Positions 28,429 to 38,535 are shown, counted from the stretch's first letter. The stretch is DNA of 64,000 bases from Hydrogenophaga pseudoflava NBRC 102511 (GCF_001592285.1 NZ_BCWQ01000001.1:186001-250000); one strand, 5' to 3'. Program-made: numbers and translations. The notes: generated by a model from the letters alone, not told the origin.

Positions 28429-29229
28429 TCAGGCTGCCTTCTCGACGTGCGCCTGGCGCGTGTAGAGGAAGTCGATCACGGCCTTGCGGTGCTGCTGGTA
28501 CTGCGGATCGTCGGCGAGGGCGACGCGGTGGCGCGGGCGCGGCAGGTCGACCGCGAGCACTTCGCCGATGGTGGCGGCCGGCCCGTTGGTCATCATCACG
28601 ATCTTGTCGGAGAGCAGCACCGCCTCGTCCACGTCGTGCGTGACCATGACCACGGTGGCGTGGGTTTTGCCGACGATCTCCAGCAGCTCGTCCTGCAGCT
28701 TGGCGCGGGTGAGCGCGTCCAGCGCGCCGAAGGGCTCGTCCATCAGCAGCACCTTGGGCTCCATCGACAGCGCACGGGCAATGCCCACGCGCTGCTTCAT
28801 GCCGCCCGAGATTTCGCCGGGGCGCTTCTGCGCGGCGGCCTTCAGGCCCACCAGTTCCAGCGCCGCATCGGTGCGCACCTTCAGCTGGATGCGGGTTTCG
28901 GTGCGGCCGAACACCCGCTCCACAGCCAGGAAGATGTTCTCGTAGCAGGTCAGCCAGGGCAGCAGCGAATGGTTCTGGAACACCACGGCGCGCTCGGGGC
29001 CGGGGCCTGCGATTTCCTTGTCGGCGCACAGCAGCACGCCACTGGTGGGCGTGGTCAGTCCGGCGATCAGGTTCAGCAGCGTGGACTTGCCGCAGCCCGA
29101 GTGGCCGATCAGCGCGACGAACTCGCCTTTGGCGACGGAGAGGTTGATGTCCTTGAGCGCGGGGAACAGGCCCTTCTTGGTCTTGAAGGTCTGTTCTGCG
29201 CCCTGGATGTCGATGTACTTCGTGTTCAT
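28429..29229 (-). CDS. nrtC: nitrate ABC transporter ATPase (NrtC/NrtD-like)
   Basis: A 266 aa ABC ATPase that powers nitrate uptake with NrtB. Walker A is GHSGCGKST (42-50), the signature is SGGMKQR (141-147) and Walker B is LLMDEP (161-166). It lacks the NrtA-like fusion domain of cyanobacterial NrtC, so it corresponds to the short NrtD/NasD form. It overlaps nrtB by 4 bp (ATGA). The family also includes taurine and sulfonate ATPases; the nitrate assignment rests on neighbours. Confidence 0.88.
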   Translation of the reverse strand: MNTKYIDIQGAEQTFKTKKGLFPALKDINLSVAKGEFVALIGHSGCGKSTLLNLIAGLTTPTSGVLLCADKEIAGPGPERAVVFQNHSLLPWLTCYENIFLAVERVFGRTETRIQLKVRTDAALELVGLKAAAQKRPGEISGGMKQRVGIARALSMEPKVLLMDEPFGALDALTRAKLQDELLEIVGKTHATVVMVTHDVDEAVLLSDKIVMMTNGPAATIGEVLAVDLPRPRHRVALADDPQYQQHRKAVIDFLYTRQAHVEKAA

Positions 29230-30152
29230 GCTTTCACTTCCTCATAGGTGAAGAGAGAGGCCAGCTTGATGAGCGCGAACTCCAGCAGCAGGCCGACGAT
29301 GCCGATCACGAAGATGGCGATGATGATGGACGAGACGTTGAGGTTGTTCCACTCGTCCCAGACCCAGAAGCCGATGCCCACGCCGCCGGTCAGCATCTCG
29401 GCCGCCACGATCACCAGCCAGGCGGTGCCCACCGCCAGGCGCACGCCGGTCAGCAGGTAGGGCAGCACGGCGGGGAACAGGATCTTGGTGAAGATCTTCC
29501 ACTCGCTGAGGTTGAGCACGCGGGCCACGTTCATGTAGTCCTGCGGCACGCGCTGCACGCCCACCGCGGTGTTGATGACCATGGGCCAGATCGAGCAGAT
29601 GAAGATGGTCCAGATGGCGGCCGGGTTGGCGCCCTTGAACACCAGCAGACCGATGGGCAGCCAGGCCAGCGGCGAGACCGGGCGCAGGAGGCTGATGAGC
29701 GGGTTGAACATGCGCGAGAGGAAGACCGAGCGGCCGATGGCAAAGCCCGCGGGGATGCCCACCAGCGCCGCCATGCCGAAGCCGATGGCCACGCGCTGCA
29801 ACGAGGCCAGCACGTTCCAGCCCACGCCCTGGTCGTTCGGGCCGTTGCTGTAGAACGGGTCGGAGAACACCTGCACCGCCTGCGCCCAGGTCTCGGCCGG
29901 TTTGGGTATGCCGCTGTTGGAGGTGGACGCGATGGCCTGCCAGACCAGCACGAGCACCGCCAGGCCCAGCACCGGCGGCAGCACGGCCATCCAGAAGCTG
30001 CGCAGATCGATCGCAGGCTTTTTCGGAGCAGGGGGCGCTGCGGCGGGCCTGGCTTGCGAGGCGGTCATGGCTTTGGCGATGGGCGAGGTGGTGGGGCTGG
30101 CGGCGGGCGGGGCCGAGGCCTCCAGCGGCATGTGAAAAACGGCGGCGACCAT
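29226..30152 (-). CDS. nrtB: nitrate ABC transporter permease
   Basis: A 308 aa inner-membrane permease of the NrtB/SsuC/TauC type, with six predicted helices after a long cytoplasmic Ala/Pro-rich N-terminus (1-45). The EAA loop region (about 215-235, VARVLNLSEWKIFTKILFPAVLPY) shows the pattern that contacts the ATPase. It follows nrtA by 21 bp and overlaps nrtC by ATGA. Confidence 0.9.
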   Translation of the reverse strand: MVAAVFHMPLEASAPPAASPTTSPIAKAMTASQARPAAAPPAPKKPAIDLRSFWMAVLPPVLGLAVLVLVWQAIASTSNSGIPKPAETWAQAVQVFSDPFYSNGPNDQGVGWNVLASLQRVAIGFGMAALVGIPAGFAIGRSVFLSRMFNPLISLLRPVSPLAWLPIGLLVFKGANPAAIWTIFICSIWPMVINTAVGVQRVPQDYMNVARVLNLSEWKIFTKILFPAVLPYLLTGVRLAVGTAWLVIVAAEMLTGGVGIGFWVWDEWNNLNVSSIIIAIFVIGIVGLLLEFALIKLASLFTYEEVKA

Positions 30153-30173
30153 GGTGGTGCTCCTTGTAAAGGG

Positions 30174-31451
30174 TCAGGCCTTGATGGCGAAGCCGTCGGC
30201 GTACTTGGCGGGGTCCTTGCCGTCCCACACCACGCCGTCCATCAGCTTGCTGCTGCGCATCGGGTCCTTGGGCACGCTGATGCCCATGGCGCCTGCGACG
30301 GACTTGTAGAGCTCGATCTGGTTGATCTGCTTCGCGATGCCGAGGTAGTCGGGGTGGCTCTTGATCAAGCCCCAGCGCTTGTGCTGGGTGAGGAACCACA
30401 TGCCGTCGGACAGGTAGGGGAAGTTGACCTTGCCGTCGTTGAAGAACTTCATGTGGTTGGGGTCGTCCCAGGTCTTGCCCATGCCGTTCTGATAACGGCC
30501 CAGGATGCGCTGGTTGATCGCGTCGACACCGGTGTTGATGTAGGCCTTCTGCGCCACGGTCTCGGCCATCTTCAGCTTGTTCTGCAGACCGGCATCGATC
30601 CACTTGCTGGCTTCGAGCACGGCCATCATCACGGCGCGCGTGGTGTTGGGGTACTTCTTGGTGAACTCGGCCGTGGTGCCCAGCACCTTTTCAGGGTGGT
30701 CCTTCCAGAGGTCCTGCGTGGTGTTGGCCGTGATGCCGATGCCGTCCATGATGGCGCGGTGGTTCCAGGGCTCGCCCACGCAGAAGCCGTCCATGTTGCC
30801 CACGCGCATGTTGGCCACCATCTGCGGCGGCGGCACGGTGATCAGCTTGGCGCCCGACAGCGGGTTGATGCCCGCGGCGGCCAGCCAGTAGTGCATCCAC
30901 ATGGCGTGGGTGCCGGTCGGGAAGGTGCCCGCGAAGGTGTACTCGCGTTTGTTGGCGGCCATGAACCTGGCCAGGGACGGGCCGTCCACCGCGCCCTTGT
31001 CGGCCAGCGCCTTGGACAGCGTGATCGCCTGGCCGTTGTTGTTCAGGCTCATCAGCACCGCCATGTCCTTCTTGGGGCCGGCCGTGCCCATGTGCACACC
31101 GTAGACCAGGCCATAGAGCACGTGGGCGAAGTCCAGCTCGCCGTTGACCAGCTTGTCGCGCACGCCGGCCCAGCTCGCCTCCTTGGTCGGCACGATGGTC
31201 ACGCCGTATTTCTTGTCGAAGCCCAGCACGCTGGCCATCACCACGCTGGCGCAGTCGGTCAGCGGGATGAAACCGATCTTGACCTCGGTCTTTTCCGGCG
31301 CGTCGGAGCCGGCGGCCCAGACGCCGCTGTGGCCCAGGGTGGAGAAGAAGGTGGCGGCGGCCGCGCCCTTCTTGATGAAGTCGCGGCGCGAGGCGCTGTC
31401 CGCGGTGGGCGCGGCGGCGGTCTCGGGTGTCGTGGCGCGGTGGTCGTTCAT
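30174..31451 (-). CDS. nrtA: nitrate ABC transporter substrate-binding protein, Tat-exported
   Basis: A 425 aa periplasmic binding protein of the NrtA/NasF/CmpA family. It has a Tat signal with SRRDFIKKG (about 21-29) and then KIGFIPLTDCASVVMA, the start of the NrtA fold. It captures nitrate for NrtBC. ATG 31451 has AGGAG 8 bases upstream; the frame continues upstream through the terminator hairpin and is not coding. Expression should depend on the sigma54 promoter and the leader terminator just upstream. Confidence 0.93.
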   Translation of the reverse strand: MNDHRATTPETAAAPTADSASRRDFIKKGAAAATFFSTLGHSGVWAAGSDAPEKTEVKIGFIPLTDCASVVMASVLGFDKKYGVTIVPTKEASWAGVRDKLVNGELDFAHVLYGLVYGVHMGTAGPKKDMAVLMSLNNNGQAITLSKALADKGAVDGPSLARFMAANKREYTFAGTFPTGTHAMWMHYWLAAAGINPLSGAKLITVPPPQMVANMRVGNMDGFCVGEPWNHRAIMDGIGITANTTQDLWKDHPEKVLGTTAEFTKKYPNTTRAVMMAVLEASKWIDAGLQNKLKMAETVAQKAYINTGVDAINQRILGRYQNGMGKTWDDPNHMKFFNDGKVNFPYLSDGMWFLTQHKRWGLIKSHPDYLGIAKQINQIELYKSVAGAMGISVPKDPMRSSKLMDGVVWDGKDPAKYADGFAIKA

Positions 31452-31492
31452 GCTCAACTCCTGTGAAGAAAAAAACCAAAAACTGAAACCGG

Positions 31493-31550
31493 AAAACAAA
31501 ACGGCGCCCATTTCAGGCCCCCCTGTCGGGGGCGAGAAATGGACGCCGTT
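31493..31550 (-). terminator. leader terminator (attenuator) before nrtA
   Basis: On the minus strand AACGGCGTCCATTTC pairs with GAAATGGGCGCCGTT (14 of 15 Watson-Crick, one T-G), with a C/G-rich inner stem, followed by TTGTTTT. It ends 42 bp before the nrtA ATG and should stop transcription unless an antiterminator acts. Confidence 0.88.
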
Positions 31551-31597
31551 GTCCTGAGTGTCCTGAGACGGTCGGGAGGGTGTGCCGCCATTGGCAC
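31541..31597 (-). promoter_or_regulatory. two ANTAR-type hexaloop hairpins in the nrtA leader
   Basis: Hairpin 1 is GTGCC-AATGGC-GGCAC (31597-31582). Hairpin 2 is GGAC-AACGGC-GTCC (31554-31541). Both have six-base loops with A at position 1 and G at position 4, the recognised ANTAR target pattern. Hairpin 2 shares ten bases with the 5' arm of the terminator (31541-31550), so the two folds exclude each other. The 27-base link between the hairpins is long. Confidence 0.7.
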
Positions 31598-31614
31598 GTC
31601 CCGTTGTCCATCCT

Positions 31615-31633
31615 TCAGCACGGACCGTGCCAG
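31615..31633 (-). promoter_or_regulatory. sigma54 (-24/-12) promoter for nrtABC
   Basis: The minus strand reads CTGGCACGGTCCGTGCTGA: TGGCACG-N4-(G)TGCT, with GG at 31631-31630 and GC at 31619-31618, exactly 10 bp apart. The start site would be near 31606, so the transcript begins just before hexaloop hairpin 1. Confidence 0.78.
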
Positions 31634-31792
31634 CTTGTTGCTCTGTGCCGCCGTGTTGGGGTAAGTTTTTGATTTGTATGTGTTTTTTGAAACGCTCAGT
31701 GAGGCGGTGGGGCGGCGGGCGCCGTCGGGGTGGCTTCAAACTGGTGCGCTGTTGTGGTGCGGCACAGCTTTTGTGCGCCGCAGCAGGGCGGC

Positions 31793-33076
31793 TCAGCGCA
31801 GGCCCGGCGGCAGGATCTCGGCCATGGCCAGCACCGCCTGCGCCACGTCCACCAGGCGCCGGTTCTGGTTCATCGCCATCTGGCGCAGCGTCTTGTGCGC
31901 CTCGTGCTCGCTGAGCTGGCGGTGTGCCATCAGCAGGCCCTTGGCGCGTTCGACGATCTTGCGTTCGTTCAGGCTGGCACGGACCATGTCCAGCTCGTCA
32001 CCCATCTGCTGCAGGCGCTGCGCCTGTTCGTGCACCAGTTCGAGGATCGAGCGTTCCACCTGCGGGCCGTAGGCCTGCACCGGGTGCCCCAGGTTCACCG
32101 GCGGCGCGGGGGCGGCCTGGCCTTCGTCGAAGAAGTCGCCGTGCTCGGGCAGGTCCTCGCCCAGCGACTCGGCGCGCTGCCACTTCTGGAAGTCGGCCAG
32201 GTCGCGGGTGGCGGCCGCCAGGCGCTGGTGGCACAGGGCCTCCAGCTCGGCGGCCAGCGCGTCCTCCACCGTTTTCATGGTGTCCATGCGGGCGGTGCAG
32301 GCGTCGAACCAGATCTGGCTCAGGCCGGTGTCCAGCGGGCCGCCGGGCAGCGAGGTGGCCAGGATGCGGCGCAGCCGCTCCAGCGAGGCCTGCGTGTCGT
32401 GCCGCTGCACGGCGGCCCAGGCCTCGCGCAGCGGCTCGCTGGCGAAGTCGGCGAACACCTGCAGACAGCGTTCCTGCGAGTCGATCAGGTGCAGCAGGCG
32501 CTGCTGGCCGTCGGCCTGCGCGCAGCCCGCCGCGAACAGGGCCGAGCCGGTGGCGCGCTCCTGGCCGGCGAATTCCTTGCCCTGGATGAAGTTGAACAGG
32601 GCCACCAGGCGGCGCGAGATGTCGGGGTCGGAGGCGCTGTCGGCGGCCTCGAACACCACCGCCAGCAGGCCGTTGATCAGGCGGATATAGCCGGCGGTGG
32701 CGCGTGCGGCGCTCCAGACCTGTGTCTGCACACGCAGGCGCAGCAGGGGCAGGGCGTCCAGGCCTTGCAGCACATAGGCGATGCGGCTGAACAGGCGGGC
32801 GCCGTTGCCGGCGCGCGGGGTCTCGGTGTCCAGGGTGTCGAAGGCGGCGCGCACCTCGGCCTGCAGCTCGTCGCAGCACGCCACCTGGGCCAGGCGCTCA
32901 TCGGCCCAGTGCTGGCCTTGCGAGGCGAGGTACAGGTTGGACAGGCCGCGCTCGCGCTGCAGCGCATGGATGAAGCGGCCGGTGGCGTTGACCAGGGCGC
33001 TGGTCAGCGCCAGCTGTTGCAGGCCGGCGATTTCACAGCGCTTGGCGGCAATGAGGAAACAGAAGGCCGATTTCAT
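31793..33076 (-). CDS. nasR: nitrate-sensing ANTAR antiterminator (NasR-like)
   Basis: A 427 aa cytoplasmic regulator. The N-terminal 300 residues match a NIT (nitrate/nitrite sensing) helical domain (ALQRERGLSNLYLAS and related helices). The C-terminal 60 residues form an ANTAR RNA-binding domain (NERKIVERAKGLLMAHRQLSE through ALRQMA-like and LVDVAQAVL). In Klebsiella the homologue binds nitrate and blocks leader termination in the nas operon. It lies directly upstream of such a leader. ATG 33076 is used; an ATG at 33097 is equally possible, as neither has a strong Shine-Dalgarno. Confidence 0.88.
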   Translation of the reverse strand: MKSAFCFLIAAKRCEIAGLQQLALTSALVNATGRFIHALQRERGLSNLYLASQGQHWADERLAQVACCDELQAEVRAAFDTLDTETPRAGNGARLFSRIAYVLQGLDALPLLRLRVQTQVWSAARATAGYIRLINGLLAVVFEAADSASDPDISRRLVALFNFIQGKEFAGQERATGSALFAAGCAQADGQQRLLHLIDSQERCLQVFADFASEPLREAWAAVQRHDTQASLERLRRILATSLPGGPLDTGLSQIWFDACTARMDTMKTVEDALAAELEALCHQRLAAATRDLADFQKWQRAESLGEDLPEHGDFFDEGQAAPAPPVNLGHPVQAYGPQVERSILELVHEQAQRLQQMGDELDMVRASLNERKIVERAKGLLMAHRQLSEHEAHKTLRQMAMNQNRRLVDVAQAVLAMAEILPPGLR

Positions 33077-33241
33077 GCCCCGGGGTGGCAGCAACATTCG
33101 TGCCGCCGCGCGGCGTGCGAGGCGCACCGACTGGTGGGTGAAACGGCGCCGCCTGTCAGCCCGGCGGGCCGCAGCCGAATGACGGCGGGGGATTCGGGTC
33201 CAATTCCGGGTTCGCGCGTTTTCCGGAAGCAGAGGGTGCCC

Positions 33242-34759
33242 ATGGTGTGGTTGAAGCGAGGTGTGGCGTGGGCGGTGTTGTCCGCGGGTCTTCTGACCGC
33301 CTGTGGTGGTGGCCAGACAGACCAGGAGGCCAGCGCCCGGCAGCAAGCGGCCGACGCCGGCGTGGTCGCCAGGGCTGCGTCTTCGACCGGCGGCGCAGAC
33401 GCGGTGCCTGTCTCGCTCGGGGTGGCGAATGTGCGCAAGGCCGCTTCGGGCCGGGTGGCGGTGTTCCGCTTCTACAACACGGGCACGGGCGCGCACTTCT
33501 ACACCACCAGCATCGAAGAGCGCGAGGCGGTGTACCGGACCGCGGCCCACATGAGCCCGGAGGGCGAGGCCTTCTACGCGGCCGGCGCCGCCGGAGCCGG
33601 GCTGAGCCCGGTGCACCGCTTCTACAACACGCAGACCGGTGTCCACTTCTACACCATCAGCGAGGCCGAGCGGGCCAATGTCGAGGCCAACCTCCCGCAG
33701 TTCACTTACGAGGGCATCGCCTACTACGCCAGCCAGACGCCAGCGGCCGGGTTCACGCCGCTCTACCGCTTCCTCGTGGTGCGCCAGGGCGTGCACTTCT
33801 ACACCGCCAGCGAGGAAGAAAGCCTGCGCCTGCAGGCCACCATGACCGCGACGCACCGGTATGAAGGCGTGGGTTACCACGTGATGGCCTCGGCCTGCGC
33901 CAGCCCGCCTTGCGGCCCGACCGGCCCCAACCGGCCCCGGGTCTTCATCGCCCTGCATGGCAACAACCAGCTGGCCGACAACGCCGCGCTGGACGCACAG
34001 TGGACCTACGTGCGCCAGAACGCGCATGGCATCTGGGGCAACAACGCCAAGATCACGGACGAACAGAGCGCGAACCTCATCCGCAAGATGACCACGCGGA
34101 ACCTGATCACCGAATACCCGGTGCCCCCGGGCACGTCTGCGTGGCTGCCGCTTCTCGCGTTCAACAACCTCCAGGTGCTCTACCCGGACATGGACCAGAG
34201 CCTCAACCCGGAGGCCATTGCCTTCTACACCAGCGACACCAGCCGCTGGAATGGTCGCACCGTGGCCCAGGCCGAAGCGATCTACACCGACCCCACCGCG
34301 CCGGCGAGCCGCCGCTACGGAGCCGTCTACACCGGCTGGCAGCCGCAGAACTTCGACCCCACCAACCCCAGGTACATCTACGCGAATGCCAACGCGGTGC
34401 TGGCTTTCCGCAGCAGCAAAGGCACCTTCATCGAGTGTCCGCTGGGTGCCTGCACCAGCGGGAAGCTCGGCGAGGCGTTCCGCCGGGCGATCCGTGAGAC
34501 CCACGTGCGCGGCCGGCCCTTCATCTGGTTTGCGAGCAATGCGTTCAGCACCAGCCCGGGCTGGCTGGCCGCCTTTCAGGCGACCTACAACGCGATTGCG
34601 GCCGAAGGCCTGTGGCGGCAAGAGGACGCGATTGCCATCGTGAACTACGACGGCGTGTATCCCAAGCTGCCGGAAACCCTGGGCGGCGGTGTTGCCGCCG
34701 ACACGTCGATGGGGCTGGCCTACTGGGCGCTCCAGCAGCGCGCCGCCGCCACCCCCTGA
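33242..34759 (+). CDS. lipoprotein with triple DUF5648 module and unknown C-terminal domain
   Basis: A 505 aa exported lipoprotein. The lipobox is LLTAC (Cys21) followed by GGG. Residues about 70-215 hold three DUF5648-type repeats (RFYNTxTGxHFYTxSxxERxxV), the same module as in the NHL lipoprotein at 20708. The C-terminal 280 residues (starting RVFIALHGNN) form a Trp/Tyr/Asn-rich domain I do not recognise; spaced WFAS, YTGW and VNYDG strings suggest an alpha/beta barrel of a carbohydrate-active type, which is a guess. ATG 33242 is chosen for the signal peptide; the upstream open frame is antisense to nasR. Confidence 0.72.
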   Translation: MVWLKRGVAWAVLSAGLLTACGGGQTDQEASARQQAADAGVVARAASSTGGADAVPVSLGVANVRKAASGRVAVFRFYNTGTGAHFYTTSIEEREAVYRTAAHMSPEGEAFYAAGAAGAGLSPVHRFYNTQTGVHFYTISEAERANVEANLPQFTYEGIAYYASQTPAAGFTPLYRFLVVRQGVHFYTASEEESLRLQATMTATHRYEGVGYHVMASACASPPCGPTGPNRPRVFIALHGNNQLADNAALDAQWTYVRQNAHGIWGNNAKITDEQSANLIRKMTTRNLITEYPVPPGTSAWLPLLAFNNLQVLYPDMDQSLNPEAIAFYTSDTSRWNGRTVAQAEAIYTDPTAPASRRYGAVYTGWQPQNFDPTNPRYIYANANAVLAFRSSKGTFIECPLGACTSGKLGEAFRRAIRETHVRGRPFIWFASNAFSTSPGWLAAFQATYNAIAAEGLWRQEDAIAIVNYDGVYPKLPETLGGGVAADTSMGLAYWALQQRAAATP

Positions 34760-34793
34760 CCGCGCCGCGCCCGGGGGGCGGCCGAAGCCCTTG

Positions 34794-35489
34794 TCAGGCC
34801 GGCGTCATGCCGTGCCGGCGCTTGAGGTCGGCGGTATGCGGGCTGGCCAGGAAGTCAAGGAAGCCTTGCACGGCCCCGGCCTGGGTGCTCACGGTGGCGC
34901 GGGCCGCCGAGAAGGTGGTGACGATCTGCACGGCCTCGGGCAGACCGCCGATCACGTCGATGCCCGGAACCCCCGTCATTTCGCTGAGCTGCTGGAAGCC
35001 CAGCGCAACCTCGCCTTTGGCGATCAGCGAGGCCACCGAGGTGCCTGGCGGCGGCGTGACGATGCGCGGTGCGATCTGCTGCGCAATGCCCCAGCGCTCG
35101 AACAGCTTCGCCAGTTGCACACCGCTGGGACCGGTGGAGTAGCCGAGCGTGGGCGCGGCCAGCACCGCGGCCTTGAGCGCGGCTTCGGTGGCGATGTCCG
35201 GGTGCGGGGTGCCGGCCGGCACGGCCACGGCCACGGCCGAGCGGACCATGTCGGTGCGGCTATCGGCCGCCACGTGGCCGCTGGCGGCCAGCTTCTCGAT
35301 CGCGTCCGAGGCCAGGGCCACGATGTCGAAGGCCTCGCCGGCCACGACGCGTTTGGCCGCGTCGACGCCGCCGACCGAAGTGACGGCGACCATGGTGTCC
35401 GGCTGTTGCGCCGAATACGCGGCCACCAGGTCGGCCAGCAGGGCCTTGGTGGCCATGGAAGAGATCAGGGTCAGGGAAGTGGTCGGCAT
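34794..35489 (-). CDS. ModA-like substrate-binding protein without signal peptide
   Basis: A 231 aa protein with the type-2 periplasmic binding fold of molybdate-like ABC binding proteins (start LTLISSMATKALLADLVAAY, then GEAFDIVALASDAIEKLAASG and GYSTGPSGVQLAKLFERWG). It begins directly with the fold; no signal peptide is encoded in frame, so it would stay in the cytoplasm unless the start is misjudged. No permease or ATPase is nearby. It lies 83 bp after the nirE-like gene on the same strand. Its ligand is unknown. Confidence 0.7.
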   Translation of the reverse strand: MPTTSLTLISSMATKALLADLVAAYSAQQPDTMVAVTSVGGVDAAKRVVAGEAFDIVALASDAIEKLAASGHVAADSRTDMVRSAVAVAVPAGTPHPDIATEAALKAAVLAAPTLGYSTGPSGVQLAKLFERWGIAQQIAPRIVTPPPGTSVASLIAKGEVALGFQQLSEMTGVPGIDVIGGLPEAVQIVTTFSAARATVSTQAGAVQGFLDFLASPHTADLKRRHGMTPA

Positions 35490-35572
35490 GGCGGCAAAGG
35501 GCTCGTGGGCGGAGCCCGCCAGCGTATCAAAGCCACTCTCGTCTGACCCGTGTCCGCGCGTTCTTTCTGTTA

Positions 35573-36415
35573 TCAGGCCACGGCATGGACCGGCGCGGCC
35601 GCCGCTGCGACCGGAGGCGCTGAGGGCACCAGCTGCGCGCGCACCGACACCACCCCGCCGACCATGATCAGCGCTGGCGGGCGCACCTGGTGGCGCAGCG
35701 CCAGCGCGGGCAGCTCGGCCAGCGTGCCGGTGATGCAGCGTTCGTCGGGCAGGGTGGCCTTCTCGACCAGTGCGGCTGGCGTCTGAGGCGACAGGCCGTG
35801 GGCGATCAGCTGGCGGCAGATCTCGGGCAGGTTGTTCACGCCCATGTAGAGCACCACGGTCTGGCGCGGGCGCGCGAGCATGGCCCAGTCCATGTCCAGG
35901 CCCTGGCCGTCGCGCAGGTGGCCGGTGGCCAGCACGAGGGAACAGGCGTGGTCGCGGTGGGTCAGCGGAATGCCGACCGAGGCCGCGGCACCCTGAGCGG
36001 CCGTGAGGCCGGGGACCACGGTGAACGGAATGCCCTCGGCGGCCAGGGCCTGGGCCTCTTCGCCGCCGCGGCCGAAGATGTAGCCGTCGCCGCCCTTGAG
36101 CCGCAACAGTGAGCGACCGCTGCGCGCCAGTTGCACCATGAGTTCGATGATCGAGGCCTGGGGCAGGGTGTGGCGCGAGCTTTCCTTGCCGACATAGATG
36201 CGCTCGGCGTCGGGGCTCAGGTGTTCCAGCACCGCCGGGCTGACCAGGTGGTCGTACAGCACCAGCCGCGCCGCCTGCAGGGCCTTCACCGCCTTCACCG
36301 TCAGCAGATCCGGGTCGCCCGGGCCCGCGCCCACCAGCGTCACCGTGCCCGGAGGCGCTGCGCAGCCATCGGCATCGGCGGTCCGCGCGGGGGTGATCAG
36401 GTTGACCAGGTTCAT
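35573..36415 (-). CDS. nirE: uroporphyrinogen-III C-methyltransferase (NirE/CobA type)
   Basis: A 280 aa SAM-dependent enzyme that methylates uroporphyrinogen III at C2 and C7 to give precorrin-2, the entry to siroheme, heme d1 and cobalamin. It shows the SAM loop VGAGPGDPDLLT (28-39), DHLVSP and the GGDGYIFGRGGEE block near residue 105. It is a stand-alone methyltransferase, not fused to CysG or HemD. Because it is divergent from nirS across a Dnr box and the heme d1 set has no other nirE, I assign it to d1 synthesis; a cobA/siroheme role cannot be excluded. ATG 36415 has GGAGCGAG upstream. Confidence 0.87.
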   Translation of the reverse strand: MNLVNLITPARTADADGCAAPPGTVTLVGAGPGDPDLLTVKAVKALQAARLVLYDHLVSPAVLEHLSPDAERIYVGKESSRHTLPQASIIELMVQLARSGRSLLRLKGGDGYIFGRGGEEAQALAAEGIPFTVVPGLTAAQGAAASVGIPLTHRDHACSLVLATGHLRDGQGLDMDWAMLARPRQTVVLYMGVNNLPEICRQLIAHGLSPQTPAALVEKATLPDERCITGTLAELPALALRHQVRPPALIMVGGVVSVRAQLVPSAPPVAAAAAPVHAVA

Positions 36416-36505
36416 GACTCGCTCCGTCGTGGGATGTCGGCCCGGCTGCATCGCCGGGACGTCCGTTGTTGTGAGGCCCATTGTTCGGACGCGACGGAGG
36501 ACCGT

Positions 36506-38380
<1,875 letters not shown>

Positions 38381-38383
38381 GGG

Positions 38384-38493
38384 CACCCCCCTGCGCCGCT
38401 GACGCGGCTTCCCCCCTCCGTGGCGCGCCTGCGGCGCTTCGAGGGGGGACGGCCCCTGCGACCCGGCAAAGCCGGTTCCGCGGGGCCCCTGGG
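38384..38493. repeat. GC-rich intergenic repeat with nested hairpins between nirS and nirM
   Basis: It contains arms CCCCCCTC (38411-38418) and GAGGGGGG (38441-38448) and, beyond them, a second arm pair GGCCCC/GGGGCC around CCCGGCAAAGCCGG. I recognise this style of sequence as an abundant Comamonadaceae intergenic element, from memory. It separates nirS from nirM and could slow transcription or stabilise the nirS 3' end. Confidence 0.65.
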
Positions 38494-38535
38494 TGAAGTC
38501 ATTTCGTCTTCGTTGTTTTTCTTCTGGAGAACTTC

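Larger units (their letters stand above)
31452..31792 (-). promoter_or_regulatory. nrtA 5' regulatory region (341-bp intergenic)
   Basis: This gap holds no gene. From nasR towards nrtA it contains an imperfect inverted repeat TGCGG...CCGCA (31758-31782), which could be an NtrC-like upstream site or a nasR terminator. Then come a sigma54 promoter (31615-31633), two hexaloop hairpins, an intrinsic terminator and the nrtA ribosome site. The inverted repeat lies about 130 bp above the -24 box, a usual distance for an NtrC enhancer, but it is not a consensus match. Confidence 0.75.

Noticed and set aside
33077..34621. Long upstream extension of the nasR frame across the lipoprotein gene
   Set aside because: The NIT homology begins near codon 33076 and the extension is antisense to a protein with a clear signal peptide and repeats.
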